Assembly: GCF_905475395.1 (NCBI RefSeq)
Contig: NC_058337.1
Span: 98,388,368 to 98,452,367, forward strand
DNA length: 64,000 bases
Direction: 5' to 3'
Source: Chrysoperla carnea
Lineage: Eukaryota > Arthropoda > Insecta > Neuroptera > Chrysopidae
A program made the position numbers and the translations under genes. Shown one piece after another: positions 1 through 12,177 of the stretch (position 1 is the first letter of the stretch; the number at the start of each line of letters is the position of its first letter). Below the pieces are notes generated by a model that ran no database searches, was not told where the DNA came from, and saw only the letters and a program-made list of their open reading frames with translations.

Positions 1-2910
1 TGAACGCCGCATGCGCTATACTATATATAAATAATCAATCGTTCATAGGGATAGAAGTTGCCATCATTTTAACGCAAAGAAATTTGAATACAGACAAGAT
101 CAGAAAACTTAATAACAACCTTCATCAAGTCCAGGCATACAGTAAATAAACTCTTCCAACGCGGAAAAAATATGCACGATACTATTTACTTCTGACAGAG
201 ATGGTGAAGTTTCACTTTTTGTTATTCAAAATGTTATTCGCAATTAGAATAAACTAAAAGCACGATTTGACCTGCTACCGCATCCAGAATGAAGAATGTT
301 AAGAAATGTGTTAAAAAAACAAAGCGCCCAAATTGGGCCACAATCTGTATGATTAATACAATAGATGTTATATAAGAAGGCATGCAATACAAGTGAAATT
401 TACAAAATTTAAAAAACACCCGAGAAATTTTTCGGGCACGGAACTCTAAGCTCGCATTTGAAACATTTCTACGAATACTCTCTATTAAATTACCTTTTTC
501 CTTAAAGCCATCTCCAAACTGAACAGATTTTTAAGATCACCACCTATTAGATTACGAAACAAAAAATCAAAATCGGTTCATCCGTTTAGTCGCTACGATG
601 CCACAGGCAGACAGACAAACAGACAGGCAAACACACACATACCGGTCAAACACCCTTTTTTTGGTTCAGGGGTAAATAAAACAGCCAGTAAACAATTATT
701 TGGGCCGGTTATAACAAAGATGTGCTACGGAAAGAGTGACCGTATTACCCTCACCTGGGTGATCGTTTAGTTTTAGACCATGCCTCGAACAAAAAGTGTA
801 AGTATGTAGAAAAAGCTCTAAATAAAAAATTAAATTCTGGGCTCAGTAAATATTAAAGTGCGTAAACGACAGATTAAACTACCAGAAAAAGTACCTACCA
901 ATTTCATAAAGCTCGAAGACTAGAATCATGAAAAACTGCTTTATACAAGAGCTGGGCATGTTTTTAACATGATGGTAACAAATATCGAATAAATACTTCT
1001 TCAATGACTATATTCATTAAGTAATATTTTAATTTGCGCAAAGTTTTAGTATGGCTTTAATTAACAACTTCAAATCAAAAACATTTCAAACAAAATTTAT
1101 TTTCATATAAGTTTTCGTGTTCAAAATGAATTTTAATAATATATTCTTTTAAATTAATTAAAACAAAGTTACATCCCATCTATACAATTTATTAGAAATT
1201 TATCAAATTAATTAACTATTACCTTACTCGAAAAAAAGTTAAAACAGATAGCGGATTGTTTACAAAAACAATTAAGACAAGCTAAACCCTTGTCACATAC
1301 ATCAAATTTATTTATATAAATATATTTATAGCTAAAAGGGAGTTTTAATATTTAGTTAACTAAAAAACAAACTGAAAGCACTAATGAGAACATATTAAAA
1401 CATTTGTTTTATGTTCTTAAATATTATTGTATACAGAGTGGCCCTCAATAATGTGAACAATACTCTAACGCGTATAGTAAAACCTCAAACTAAATCGTCT
1501 TAACCCCCTTAGGATCAAGATTCTTCGTTTAAGAGCAAAAGCGCTCTATTTAAGCGCGTATTTGTTAAAATTTGGTATGAAGGCACTGTTTTGCCAGATG
1601 CTCAAAACTCATATAAAATCAGGATTTATATGAATTGGAGGTAGAATTTGAGGGGTCATTTCACTAAAGCCTCGTATTATGTGCGCAGTATTTCTACGCT
1701 AATGAAGATAAATGATTTTAAGTATAAAATTAGATGTCTTCTTATTGCATAGTTTAATTAAAAAAGGTACTTGGTGCGGCTTGATTTACTCTAAAAATTT
1801 ACAATTTTAATAAGTGTTTTCAGAAACATACCTACCTTATTCATAAAGCGGTTTTAATCTTTTTCTCTTGACATCTTATTAAATCGAAAAAAAACCTATC
1901 TTTATGCCAGAATCGTATAGACAGGATAATCAAATTTTAGGGGAAACAATTTTTTTGACTTTCTACTTCAAAATTCTATTTTACAACCTTTAACTTACTA
2001 AGTATAACCAATTTTTAGCGAGTCTCAAACTTATTTTCCAAAAATTTCTTTCTTGTTTTATTATTATAAATAGTTTTTACTGTAATGTTTATAAAGGTGG
2101 ACTATACCTATATAATATATTCTTTTACTGTATAATAGGCCTTTATTTATCTATGTTTATAATATGTATAACAAGAAGTGTAGTTACTAACATTATCACA
2201 TTATTCATAATATCATAAATCATATTTTTAAATGTTTCTTTGACCTTAAATTATTAACTTTTTTTTTGTTTTTAATGTTAATTGACAATATAGGTTAAAA
2301 TTATAAAATATAGTTTGTGTAATAAATTATAAACATTTATTTGATATCACTGGCTTTTATTATTCATTTTGTATATTGGCATTAATTATTATGTATAGTA
2401 ATGTATGGGTAGAGTCGGTTTTTGGAAACAATAGACACTTAATAAACCAATAGCCGAAGTTTTGAAAGTTGTGCAAAGCAGATTCAACCAATCTTGGACC
2501 CTTTTTCGGAAGACAAAAAATGCGTTGAAGAAGGGGACATTATATGGAAAGAGGTTTATACAAGATATTTGAAACCCCTTTAGAAGCTTTTTACTCTCAT
2601 CTGCCACAGATAAAATGGTTACCTTCTTCAGACTACTTTTCGTCTACTAAACGTATATAAAATTTGAATACAATTTGCAAGAGGTTTAATTTATGAATAA
2701 ACGTAATATCAAAGATATTGAATTCTCATTTCACTCTAAGATTTTTCGAATTAAATTTCGATTTTTTCCCCAAATTCTTAGACAAGTTTCATATTACATA
2801 CATACGTCTACCGTATAGTTATCATAAGTACAAATTAGCTAATCGTAATTACTCTTATATGATAGTGTATGACACTCGTGTCTTATTCCGTCTGCACTCG
2901 ATAAACGTAT

Positions 2911-3160
2911 GACGGATGAACCGATTTTGATTTTTTTTAAATGTTATTTGATCGAAAGTTTTCTTAGCTATGTTTCCCAAAATTTGCTCAGCAGTTTCAA
3001 TATTATCACCACTTTGTTGAAGAACAGATGTACACCTTCATCAACTAGAAAATAAATCTTCAAACAGCTGAGCAGATTTTCTTGTAAGATAGCTAAGAAA
3101 ACTCTCGATCAAATTATCTTTCAAACAAAACAAGACAAAGTAAAAATCGGTCCATCCGTT
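2911..3160. repeat. Inverted pair of insect repeat tails (imperfect hairpin)
   Basis: The plus-strand segment starting 'gacggatgaaccgatttt' at 2911 is matched in inverted orientation by 'aaaatcggtccatccgtt' ending at 3160. The match continues inward through 'gatcgaaagttttcttagct' against 'agctaagaaaactctcgatc' and 'ctgctcagc'-like arms, leaving a loop of about 70 bp around 2995-3062. The outer sequence is the same repeat tail seen at 550-670. It is therefore either a foldback element or two tails inserted head to head. The family is not identified. Confidence 0.6.
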
Positions 3161-3688
3161 TAGTAGCTACAATACCACAGACAAATCAATCAGATCTGAT
3201 TTTGTGCTGAGAGTTTCTTTATATTTATATTTTATATTTTTACTTTTCTGAGTCTTACACAGCCATTATTTTCTTTTTCTTTTTTGATAGTGCATGTTAA
3301 AAAATTCTCTAATTCAATAACGTCTTGACAAAACACATAAAGTAACCACTTAATTAACGAATGATTAATGTATTTGATTAATTAATTAATTCTTATTGTT
3401 CTCCACTGCTTACACTGCCATCTAATCTTCGAATTTATAATACTTCACCCACAATATCTGCCTTAAAAATTTATAATTTGTTTTAACTAATGACTTTTTT
3501 TAAATTTTGCAGGTAAATAAATTTTCGGAACAGGATTTATACAATATATTAATCATCAAAAATCAATATTTTTAGGTAATTTCAAATACATGTAACCAGG
3601 ACACAGTTTCCCAGTTCTTTAAAATAAATAAAGAATATAAAAACTTACCAACATAAACGAATTTACTTAATAACATGACACAGTAGGA

Positions 3689-3719
3689 GGTCCTCCATAT
3701 ATTATGTATATGGAGGACC
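3689..3719. repeat. Perfect 13-bp hairpin
   Basis: The left arm 'ggtcctccatata' (3689-3701) and right arm 'tatatggaggacc' (3707-3719) pair perfectly around a 5-nt loop. No downstream T tract or gene marks it as a functional RNA element. It may be the centre of a small foldback repeat. Confidence 0.7.
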
Positions 3720-4959
3720 AAGAAACTATTAATAAACTGATGTATATATAGAGTGTTCACTCTAAATTGAGATTGCATATTATATAATGCGCATTTATGC
3801 AATGCGTGTTACAAAAGTGGTCTTTTCCTTATGTTATGTGAAAAATCATAAACACTCATCGTTATTGTATTTCGTCCAGGTTCAATTATTAAAAAAATTT
3901 CAGATAACTCCACCAAAAATGATTCGATTTAGACCCTAACCAGCTCATTCATAAGTGTGTACTTACCAACTTTTTGCTTGAAAAATGTAGTTCAAAAATT
4001 GTATTTTCATTTCCTATCGCTTTTTTGTGAATTTAAAAAGTGAACGCCGAAAGTAAAAATTTTGGAATAAAATCGATACTTAGTTTATGTAATAGGCTGA
4101 TATTGCCTTTAATATCTAAGTGAACTGTGATTCGATAAAACTATTTACTTAATATTAATATTATATTAATTTATTTGGTTAATTATGTCTCAAAGTAGAC
4201 CTCAGATCGAAAATAACTTTTCCCTTCATCTTTATGAGCTTATTAAGTCAATAACAAAACACCCTGTATATGTTTTCGGTAATTTCAGAAACGGACAATC
4301 CATTTTCATTGAGATTCCATAGGAAAGCTTATTTTCAGGGGCATATTTAAGATCATTAAAAATTTAAAGAAAAGGAATAAATAGCATGCACAAGCGAAGC
4401 CAGCTTTGAAGCTGCTATGTATAGAATTTAAAGACATTAAGAGGGATATAGTACGTTAAGGGAAGGAAATATAAAATCTAATATAATAATAACTTCTCAA
4501 CAAACCGGGTAAGTAACGGTTAATAAAATATAATTTAAGTATAACTTAACTTAAACTAAACATTATGTACGTATGTTTTATAATAAAAAATACAGAACTG
4601 TTAATTTGGGGGTAGTTTAAAACAATAGGGGGTTGTTTTTTATTTTATAATTCATTTTTAAATTGATAAATATTTTATTTAATTTTCAAACTTAATCATT
4701 TAGAAAACAAAAACTAACAAAACAACAAAAGAGGTGAAAGGTGATTTAAAATTATTAATATTATTTTTCCGTTGTTTAACGTAAGTCTATTCTCATATTT
4801 ATAAAATCACCCCCTTCTTCGTACAGTTATAAGTTAGAAATGTGGATCATAGAAAGAAAGTGGGCAACATAATTGATAATAGTCTTCTACAGATTCATCC
4901 AATAATCTAACTAAATTTAACTATTACCTACTAAGATCTACCGTATTTATTCTTTTGTT

Positions 4960-5195
4960 ATACCCTGTATATGTATATGAAATATATGACAAGGTATATT
5001 CAGTTCAGTCCCAAGTTAGTAACGCTTAAAAATATTGATACTATAAACAAAATTTTGGTATAGGTTTTCATAAAATCACCTAATTAGTCCATTTCCGCTC
5101 TACAGTCGATCTTCATGGTACCTAACTCTAAAAATGAAAAGAGATATACAGCTGAAATTTTTATAGCGTCAGGATGTAAAAAGTTAGTTCGTATA
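4960..5195 (+). repeat. Interspersed repeat family A, truncated copy
   Basis: The copy begins at 'taccctgtatatgtatatg' and runs through 'agtaacgcttaaaaatattg', 'aaaatcacctaattagtcc' and 'gctgaaatttttatagcg'. The same order of motifs is found at 47404-47985 (plus) and at 8250-8863 and 53180-53580 (minus). Here similarity ends near 5195. No coding capacity is visible; it is a non-autonomous or satellite-like interspersed repeat of unknown class. Confidence 0.8.
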
Positions 5196-6552
5196 TAATT
5201 ATTTGACCATTTTGTTATTCGGAGATTGCAAAGTGAGTTTATGTCAATCATATTTAACATTAGAAGAGATATACAATACTTAGCGGTTAAATTAGTTTCT
5301 TTTAACACTATAGGCTGCTTAGTGCTAACAACCACTTACCAATTAAATACTTAATTAGTTTCGGCACATAAAAATCCATAAAAGATATTTTTTTTAAACA
5401 AACTTACTGCATTTAAACAAAATACCCGGCCACCAATAAGCATATACAAAGCACAATAGTAAACTAAAACAGTAAACAAATAAACAGTCAAATCCGAAAA
5501 TAAAAGCACTTGGGCAGCCATTCTCTCGATTGCTTGCCTTTGGTTCATAAACTTTGCTATGATATAGTGTCCCACAGATAAGTATCTATCAAGATACATT
5601 GTCTTCAAGGTATAATCATGTACATTGATTAATAATTTTATACGTATTTGCATTATTATTAATATCTAAATAAATGATCTTTTAATTAGATATATAAATT
5701 AATTAAATTTTAAAAAGGAGAAATAAAATAACAAATTTTTAATTAATTTTAAACACAATTAATATTATTATGTTATTCTTTTCAATGTTAATTTCGATTT
5801 TCAGATAACATTCGAAGCGATTAATTTTAATCAAAATTCTAAAATTAGTTTTTAATTATAAAAATGAACAAATATGATAGAGTTTTTCTTCTCTCAAGGT
5901 AGTAGAATTCCCCTCTGTCTTCGGATTTGACTTTGCTGGACTATTTTTTGTGGGAATTACGAATAACACAAGCTTATTTAGATCTCGGTGCAGCAGCCAT
6001 AAGTGTTGTACAAACCGTGTTTTTTCTTTCAATCGCTCAGCCTTATATTTTATAGAATTAAATAACTTTGACTGCCATCTCTATTTAAAAACAAAACTTA
6101 TTTTCTATAATAACGAACTACAACTCTTTTGGTGGGATGTAATTTCAGTAATGTAATATAAAAAAAATATAGTCACGTAGGTGATGCGTCAACCAAGGCA
6201 ATTTATTCTAAACAAAATATAATAAATTAATCGCTATTCACATTAAAAGAGCATATTCAATTGGTGGGTATTTTGTCTATATATTTAAAGAAAATGGATA
6301 ATCATTAAAAAAACAATAAAAATCTAAATATCTCATCAAATTTTGATCAGAAGACTTGAAACGTCTGACCCGAAATGTTCGTAGCTCGTATGTATGTAAG
6401 CATTTGACAAACTTGAACTTTCAAATAGCAAAAACATACCATATACCAAATTTCATTCAAATCATACTCTAAATATGACTGCTAGAGAGAAGACAGATAG
6501 ATAAGGACATGAACGCTGTGCGTGGATCAGTCAGTCAGTTTCTTTTTTTATA
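5196..6552. other. AT-rich stretch, no other gene seen
   Basis: Apart from the doubtful minus-strand exon at 5408-5556, I see nothing supportable here. The plus-strand open frame near 5950-6156 has no ATG-led coding signature, no splice partner and no family match. Confidence 0.5.
5408..5556 (-). CDS. Possible orphan exon of a multi-pass membrane protein
   Basis: On the minus strand a 149-nt open segment is bounded by a plausible acceptor (catag, exon starting at 5556) and a strong donor (gtaagt, exon ending at 5408). It encodes about 49 residues, including 'QRQAIERMAAQVLLFSDL' followed by a long hydrophobic stretch (VYLFTVLVYYCALYMLIGG). The layout loosely recalls the segment of ALG6/ALG8-type ER glucosyltransferases where a 'QAH..F.R..VL..DL' sequence leads into a membrane helix, but identity is too weak to assign. 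I found no partner exon on either side, so this may be a relic, an exon of a gene whose other exons are diverged, or chance. Base composition is less AT-rich than its surroundings. Confidence 0.22.
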
Positions 6553-6554
6553 TA

Positions 6555-6960
6555 CAGTAGAACTCCAATTATCCGAATTAATGGGGACCGGGACCCATTC
6601 GGATAATCAAATATTCGGATAATCGGAGTTTTGTTTTTTCAAAATCGGCTCATTCGTTTAGGCGCTACAATGCCCAAGTAGGCAGACAGACAGATACACA
6701 CACAAGAGTAGCGTCCTCGAGCAAGGTCAATAGCACACTGACTACAATCAAAACAAACAATGACATAATTCATATCACTTGTTGTGCCTACACTGACTTC
6801 GCGGAGGGAAGGACAATAGTGAGCGAACGCGCAAACACTGGCTTCGCGGGGGGAAGAATAATAGCGCACTTAGACTTTTTTTGGACAAATTTTTTTCTGA
6901 AAGTGATTCGGATAATCGGCGATTCGGATAGTCGGAGTTCGGATAATTGGAGTTCTACTG
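6555..6960. mobile_element. Pogo/Tigger-like MITE, TA target duplication
   Basis: Terminal inverted repeats begin 'cagtagaactccaattatcc' at 6555 and end with its exact complement at 6960, with TA on both sides (6553-6554 and 6961-6962). The ends repeat the word 'ggataat' several times. CAGT-type ends with TA duplications are typical of the pogo/Tigger branch of Tc1/mariner elements. The 406-bp interior has no transposase. Its left part (6640-6710) contains the 'atcggctcattcgtttaggc' plus cagaca-rich tail of another repeat, so it looks nested. It is non-autonomous; the nearly identical ends suggest moderate age. Confidence 0.9.
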
Positions 6961-8249
6961 TATGTAGTTGAACTATGTATATTTATAATATGAAGTTTTT
7001 ACGCTCAGGAAAGTTGTTTGATTCATATTTTCATTTTTCTTGTGGTGTTCATAAGAAACAAAATAATGTTTTTATTGCAATGGCTAATAAAGTTTTTTCA
7101 GCCAAATATCTTGAAAAGTATTACTTCCACGGATATTTTGTAAATGTATTGTCTTATTTATTTGGGCGAAATTATGTAAAACCGCTAAACTTCTTTCAGC
7201 TATTATGCAGCTAATTCGGCAATTCATCAAAATTTTGACGATGATTATTTTAAACATAAAGTAAGTGATCTGTACAAAATTTTTGTGAATTTCTATTATC
7301 GGTACATTAGCAATAGATCCATTCTTTTACAGGAAATTCACTAATAAGCATTCAATATTATTATGGGCGTTACTTACATTTGTAATATAATATATTTAAA
7401 ATAAAAAAGAAATGAACAACAGTTAACTTTTACGTGTATTATGTATGTTTGAGCTTCTGTCTTAATGGTGGCCAATCGTCAGTCATATTGTTAGCATATT
7501 TATAGGGTAAAACCTAAGAAAGTCAGCAATCGTCCACTTCTACCCGCCGGGGAAAATAGTCCTATTATATGGTCTGGTAAAAAAAATTTGAAAACTTGGT
7601 ATAAACTTTTAGGCAAAACAATTCGGTAGCCTGAAACCGAAGTTATTACCCATTTTATACACATACATGTATGCTTGCGGACTTCATATCTGTCGTGCAG
7701 TACGAAAAGTGTATTCAGAATCAAGAATAGCTTGCAGTTCGCATAGATATTTTCCGTATGTCTATTAATGCTTGTATCCGATACCCCCATATCATTTCTA
7801 GCAAGATCATTGTCTTCACAATTTCCGTAAAAACCGTAAAAAACGTAGTTTAAAAGCTTTTTGAAGCATTTCGATACCAAAAAATCTTTTGAAATTTTGT
7901 GTGTTAATTAATGAGTATTTAAAACGCCTTCTGTATAAAATTCAAGATGATTCTCTATGCGGTTTACAATAAATTAATGATTAAATACAGCCCTTTTTAT
8001 ATGGTGGTATAAATAGAGACTCGACAAATAGGTGGTACAGAGAATCGATTTGATATTAAAGGATAATTAATTGATAATTATTTATCAAATTTTTTAAAAA
8101 TTTTTAAAATTTTTGGTATCATTTTCATTTTTACGGTATCGAAGTACCTTAAACTACGTTTAAAAGCTAAACTGATTGCAAAACACCTATTTTACTTAAA
8201 ATTTTCACGATCTACAAACCAAAAAATTTCACGTAAACTTAAAATAAAA
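6961..8249. other. No supported gene; higher-complexity segment at 7500-7890
   Basis: The stretch at about 7500-7890 is less AT-rich than its surroundings and contains a long minus-strand open frame (126 codons). That frame has no recognisable domain and is probably part of an uncharacterised repeat. A 79-codon plus-strand frame at 6975-7214 starts with ATG, but its composition is that of random AT-rich DNA and it has no family match. Confidence 0.4.
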
Positions 8250-8863
8250 CAAGTGAAACCAAACAATTGACTGAGTTAATTGTTGAAATACCATGAATAG
8301 TCAGTGTTGATTTCTTTATCACATTACACATACAAACATGTGACACATACATAACTAATAAAGTATAGTATATAGGTAAATGACTTTATAGGTTTCTGCA
8401 TTACCGACCGACATTTAGTGTATAGTTTGTACACATATTATAAAATTTCCGCCTAATTGGCGCCCTCACGGGTAAACAGTGATGTTTACGAAAAAATGTT
8501 TCAAACAAAAGTTGTTTAATTTTTGATAAGGAACATTTTTTACATTTAAACTTTTGTTCTATCTCTAACGGTTTATAAGATGACAAGTCCCAATTGACCT
8601 ATGATGCTCATTTACGAACTTGACCTCACTTTTTACGTCCTGAGTACGCTGTAAAAATTTCAGCTCGATATCTTTTTTCGTTTTTGAGTTATCGTGTCCA
8701 CAGACAGACGGACGGACGGACGGACAACCGGAAATGGACTAATTAGGTGATTCTATAAACACCTATGACAAAATTTTTTCCCTTGCATCATTATTTTTAA
8801 GCGTTACAAACTTTGGACTAAACTTAATATACTATGTATATTTCATATATGCATGGTATAACC
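8250..8863 (-). repeat. Interspersed repeat family A, near full-length copy
   Basis: This copy reads, on the minus strand, from 'taccatgcatatatgaaat' (8863) to the AT-rich end near 8250. It includes a ggac tetranucleotide run (gacggacggacggacgg at 8709-8725) and the segment 'taaacatcactgtttaccc'. It matches 47404-47985 over nearly its whole length and 53180-53580 over the middle. No protein is encoded. Family class is unknown. Confidence 0.85.
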
Positions 8864-9190
8864 AGTAACGTGCCTATGTTGACAACTTTGCCCTACTAAG
8901 AGAAATACATAGTGCTTACACACATACAGATTATACATCTACAATACATATAGTAATATCAATTTATCATAAAATCATATAATATTCATAATATATAATA
9001 TTAAGTATATTGAGCACATTCTTTTAGTTTAATCATCATCGTATGATTCCCGCAGCGCCATCAATCAGACATTATCGGAAAATCAAATTAAAATGAAACT
9101 TCTGTAGATACTAGGAGAAGAATATTGTTTATTGGTTGGTCATATTGTTTGTATGTGGGTAGTTTTTTTATAAGGATTTATTTATTAATA

Positions 9191-9584
9191 CAGTGCAACC
9201 TTAATATAACGAACCTCAATATAACGATTTCCTCGATTTAACGAATTTTTCGTAATCCCCTTGAATTGTCCATAAGAGTCAATATAAAATATACCTCTAC
9301 ATTACGAATATTCTTTGCGTACAACCTCTATATAACGAATTTTCAACTATCAAGAAATAGTATTCATACCTATATACATATGTAGTAATTTGATAAAAAT
9401 GTGTTATCATTTATTAGTATAAGTACGTAATACATATTGAGGTGAATAAAACTATTCTTTTACCTCTTTATAACGAATTTTAGACCAATCTAACCTCAAC
9501 ATAACGAACCTCAGTTCAACGAATTACTTGATATAACGAATATTTACTGGTTCCCTTCAGATTCGTTATATCGAGGTTGCACTG
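9191..9584. mobile_element. Pogo/Tigger-like MITE rich in 'tataacgaa' words
   Basis: The left end 'cagtgcaaccttaatataac' (9191) pairs with the right end, whose complement reads 'cagtgcaacctcgatataac' (9584). TA flanks both ends (9189-9190 and 9585-9586). Both arms carry repeated 'tataacgaa'/'cctcaatataacga' words, as many as ten in 394 bp. TIR sequence, TA duplication and internal subterminal repeats fit a Tigger/pogo non-autonomous element. It has no open frame for a transposase. Confidence 0.9.
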
Positions 9585-9671
9585 TAATCCAATAATTTTA
9601 TAAAATATAATTTTTATTTCATTTTTAATAAATAGCTTGTAATTTATTTATAATATATCCTTGGTGGTTTT

Positions 9672-9721
9672 TTGAAGCTGGGCCAGCATTGAGTAATGGT
9701 CCAATGCTGGCCCAGCTTCAA
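9672..9721. repeat. Perfect 20-bp GC-rich hairpin
   Basis: The arms 'ttgaagctgggccagcattg' (9672-9691) and 'caatgctggcccagcttcaa' (9702-9721) are exact complements around a 10-nt loop. The arms are far more GC-rich than the flanks. There is no terminator-like U tract and no gene adjacent. It could be the hinge of a small foldback element or a hairpin-RNA precursor; the sequence alone does not decide. Confidence 0.85.
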
Positions 9722-10797
9722 TCCCATTATAAATATAATCAATGATAATACATGAGAACTCTTGAATTTTTCGATTTTTTGAGTAAAACTTTCCTTTTGT
9801 TTTGAAATCCTCATAAAATAATAAAGACTCAGGTGATTCGGACATGTACAGAAAGTGAAACCAAAGTAAACGCCACCAAAAGGAAAGGAAAACCTCACCT
9901 AATACGGTTTGATCTGGTTCTGGATAACCTGAAAGTGCGAAGAACCGGATTGCCTGTAGGCGCATTTCACGAAAGTTAGGTATCTCTGTGTCACAAAATG
10001 TGCACGTGTTTTACTATTAAGTGATATTTCATAATATATCATATAGTAATATCGGCTATAATGATAAAACAATGCACGGTTTGTGACGCAGAGAATACGT
10101 ACCTCGAACGGAATTTATTACATTTTTGAGTGCTTCGTAACGCAAAATCTTTAAATTTTAGGTAGAGAGTTTAATTTTTTACTCTTTTCTCGATTGCAAT
10201 AGTTTCCTTCAACTCTCTTCCTTTGCAAAAATGATAAAAAAAGCTAAAAGGATATTGTTATTGTAAGGCTTTTCGAATTAGGTTTCGATTTTTCCCCAAT
10301 ATTTCCTAAATCAATTTTGTATTTTATAAATATGCATTTCGACTACCAGCCAACATCAGTCTGTCGGTATTTGAACTTTAATATTCACTGAAGAATTAGA
10401 TTGAATAAAACGTAAACGTACTGAGATTTCATAAAAATGATAAAATGTTAACGATACCTATATAACAAATGCACATGCGCTTTATTTTATAAATACGCTT
10501 ATTTATTATATACGTCGCGGCGTACCAATAACCAATTTACTTATTTTAAATGAACAAGAAAGTCATTAATAACTAACTATACGTATATCAATAATTTATG
10601 GAGGTTAAATACATGTTTATTGTAAGTACTTAGAGTTTATTAACACAAATTTATGATATGTATCACTTTAAAAGTCATCATAAATCACACTTTGTACAAG
10701 GTGTGAAAATTCAACTTGCAAGCTAGAATAGATTCCTTATTAAACTCAAAATTGATACACGATAAATACACTGAATCACAAATAATGAAATAAAAAA
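9722..10797. other. No gene seen
   Basis: AT-rich DNA with no supported gene. Two overlapping minus-strand open frames (9644-9965) run through the hairpin above and have no family signature. Confidence 0.5.
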
Positions 10798-11267
10798 TAG
10801 TACAGTAAAAGATGTTACAAAAATCGGCTAATAAACGAAAATGAAAGACACCCTTCGCATTTTGCTAGAAACCTCATGGAACGTGTTTCTAAGGTGTCAA
10901 ATATCATTACTAACGCATGAATTAGTAGCGCAAATGTTTCTATTTCTAAAGTTCACCTTAAAAATTAGTAAATAGGCAACTTGTATGACTTAATTGTTAA
11001 GTGTTCGAATAATCAGAAACTGTTATACATGTATAACGTATACGTAATTCAAGTTGTCTATTTATTAATTTTGTAAGTCAACTTAAGCATTAACCGTTCC
11101 ATTGAATTAAAAATTTATTGTTTTATTAACAAATAGAAACATTTACGACACTAACTCATGCGTTACTAATGATATTTGATACCTAAGAAACACATTCCAT
11201 GAGGTTTTAGCAAAAGGCGAGCGGTTTCTTTTATTTTAATTTATTTCTAACATCGTTTACTGTGCTA
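10798..11267. mobile_element. Foldback MITE family E, copy 1 (470 bp)
   Basis: The ends read 'tagtacagtaaaagatgtt' (10798) and its near-complement finishing at 11267. The arms are complementary over much of the element, for example 'tcatggaacgtgtttctaag' against 'ttaggtatcaaatatcat'-type partner sequence on the right, so a transcript would fold into a long hairpin. TA lies at both ends. A second copy is at 18901-19380 with the same internal words ('aggcaacttgtatgac', 'cattaaccgttccattgaatt'). No coding capacity. Confidence 0.88.
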
Positions 11268-12177
11268 AAATGCAAAAAATATTTTAATCTGAAGCTTTAA
11301 ACGCAAAATTGAATATCGACGATTGCGCTAAATAGAAATTTTAATGCTACTAGATAGGAGATGCTTCCAGAAGACTTCAGAAACATTTAGTAATACAAAA
11401 ATTATATAGCCTACAAAGACATTATGATATGCCAGATCGGTACAAAAACCAGCTCATGACATGATCAGGCTTTAAAATTTACGTAAAATAAAATTCATAA
11501 TGACTTTATTTCATAAAAATGCAATTTTTGGTGTGAAATGCATAATGATTCTTGGGATTATTCTCTAATTTTTTTTTTTTTTTTTGGGAGTCAATTATAT
11601 TAATTTTTTATGTAAGACCGTTGTTAGTTGGACGCTTAGAAATCAAAAATCATATAATTTTTTAAAATAAGATTGACAATTAATGTATAATTTTGTATAA
11701 ATCTAATTTGTGGGTATAAACTAATTTCATTTAACGATTACAAAGAAAACAAGAAGATATCAGTTAATTATGCAAATATTAATAATTCATTGATTATTAT
11801 TATTGGTAAAAAAATAAATTAGCATAATTTATTATTAGCATCAATTGATTTAAGTTAACTTTACTATCATATAAAGCGTTATAAAAAGTGTTTAATATAA
11901 ATGGTTAATAATACATTTTTATATTAAAAAATTATTATAATTTTAATTTGATGTTGATAATTTGATGAATAAAATATTATATACGATCACTTATTTAATG
12001 CCTAATCTACATGTACCTAATACACGATTTTGTCTGTCATAAATAATCTGCTGGAATGAATATGTACAGGAATGCCGGGTCAATAAAGAGGTTCTCCTTA
12101 AATGATGATCCAAAGCAACAGTTTGAATATCTTGTACAGTGGAGGATTAAGAAAGTACACAGTTTTATTCTTTTGTC
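11268..12177. other. No gene seen; AT-rich
   Basis: Simple AT-rich sequence with a poly-T run at about 11570-11585. No ORF, repeat end or RNA gene is supported. Confidence 0.5.

Larger units (their letters stand above)
1..4959. other. Gene-free AT-rich stretch with decayed repeat tails
   Basis: No supported gene. At about 540-672 lies a repeat tail reading 'atcggttcatccgtttag', then a run of short cagacaga-like units and 'ggttcagggg', a type of tail common on insect interspersed repeats. A related tail in inverted orientation occurs at 2911 and 3141 (separate entry). A short perfect hairpin lies at 3689-3719. Short open frames on both strands, such as the minus-strand one at 2389-2607, lack family signatures and splice context and are not called. 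Confidence 0.6.

Noticed and set aside
2389-2607. 72-codon minus-strand frame beginning MADESKKLL
   Set aside because: No family signature, no splice partner, and the opposite strand reads equally protein-like for part of it.
7500-7880. 126-codon minus-strand open frame
   Set aside because: No domain, no family match, no splice context; probably part of an unidentified repeat of higher GC content.
8709-8730. ggac tetranucleotide run as an independent microsatellite
   Set aside because: It is an internal part of repeat family A and present in reduced form in the other copies.
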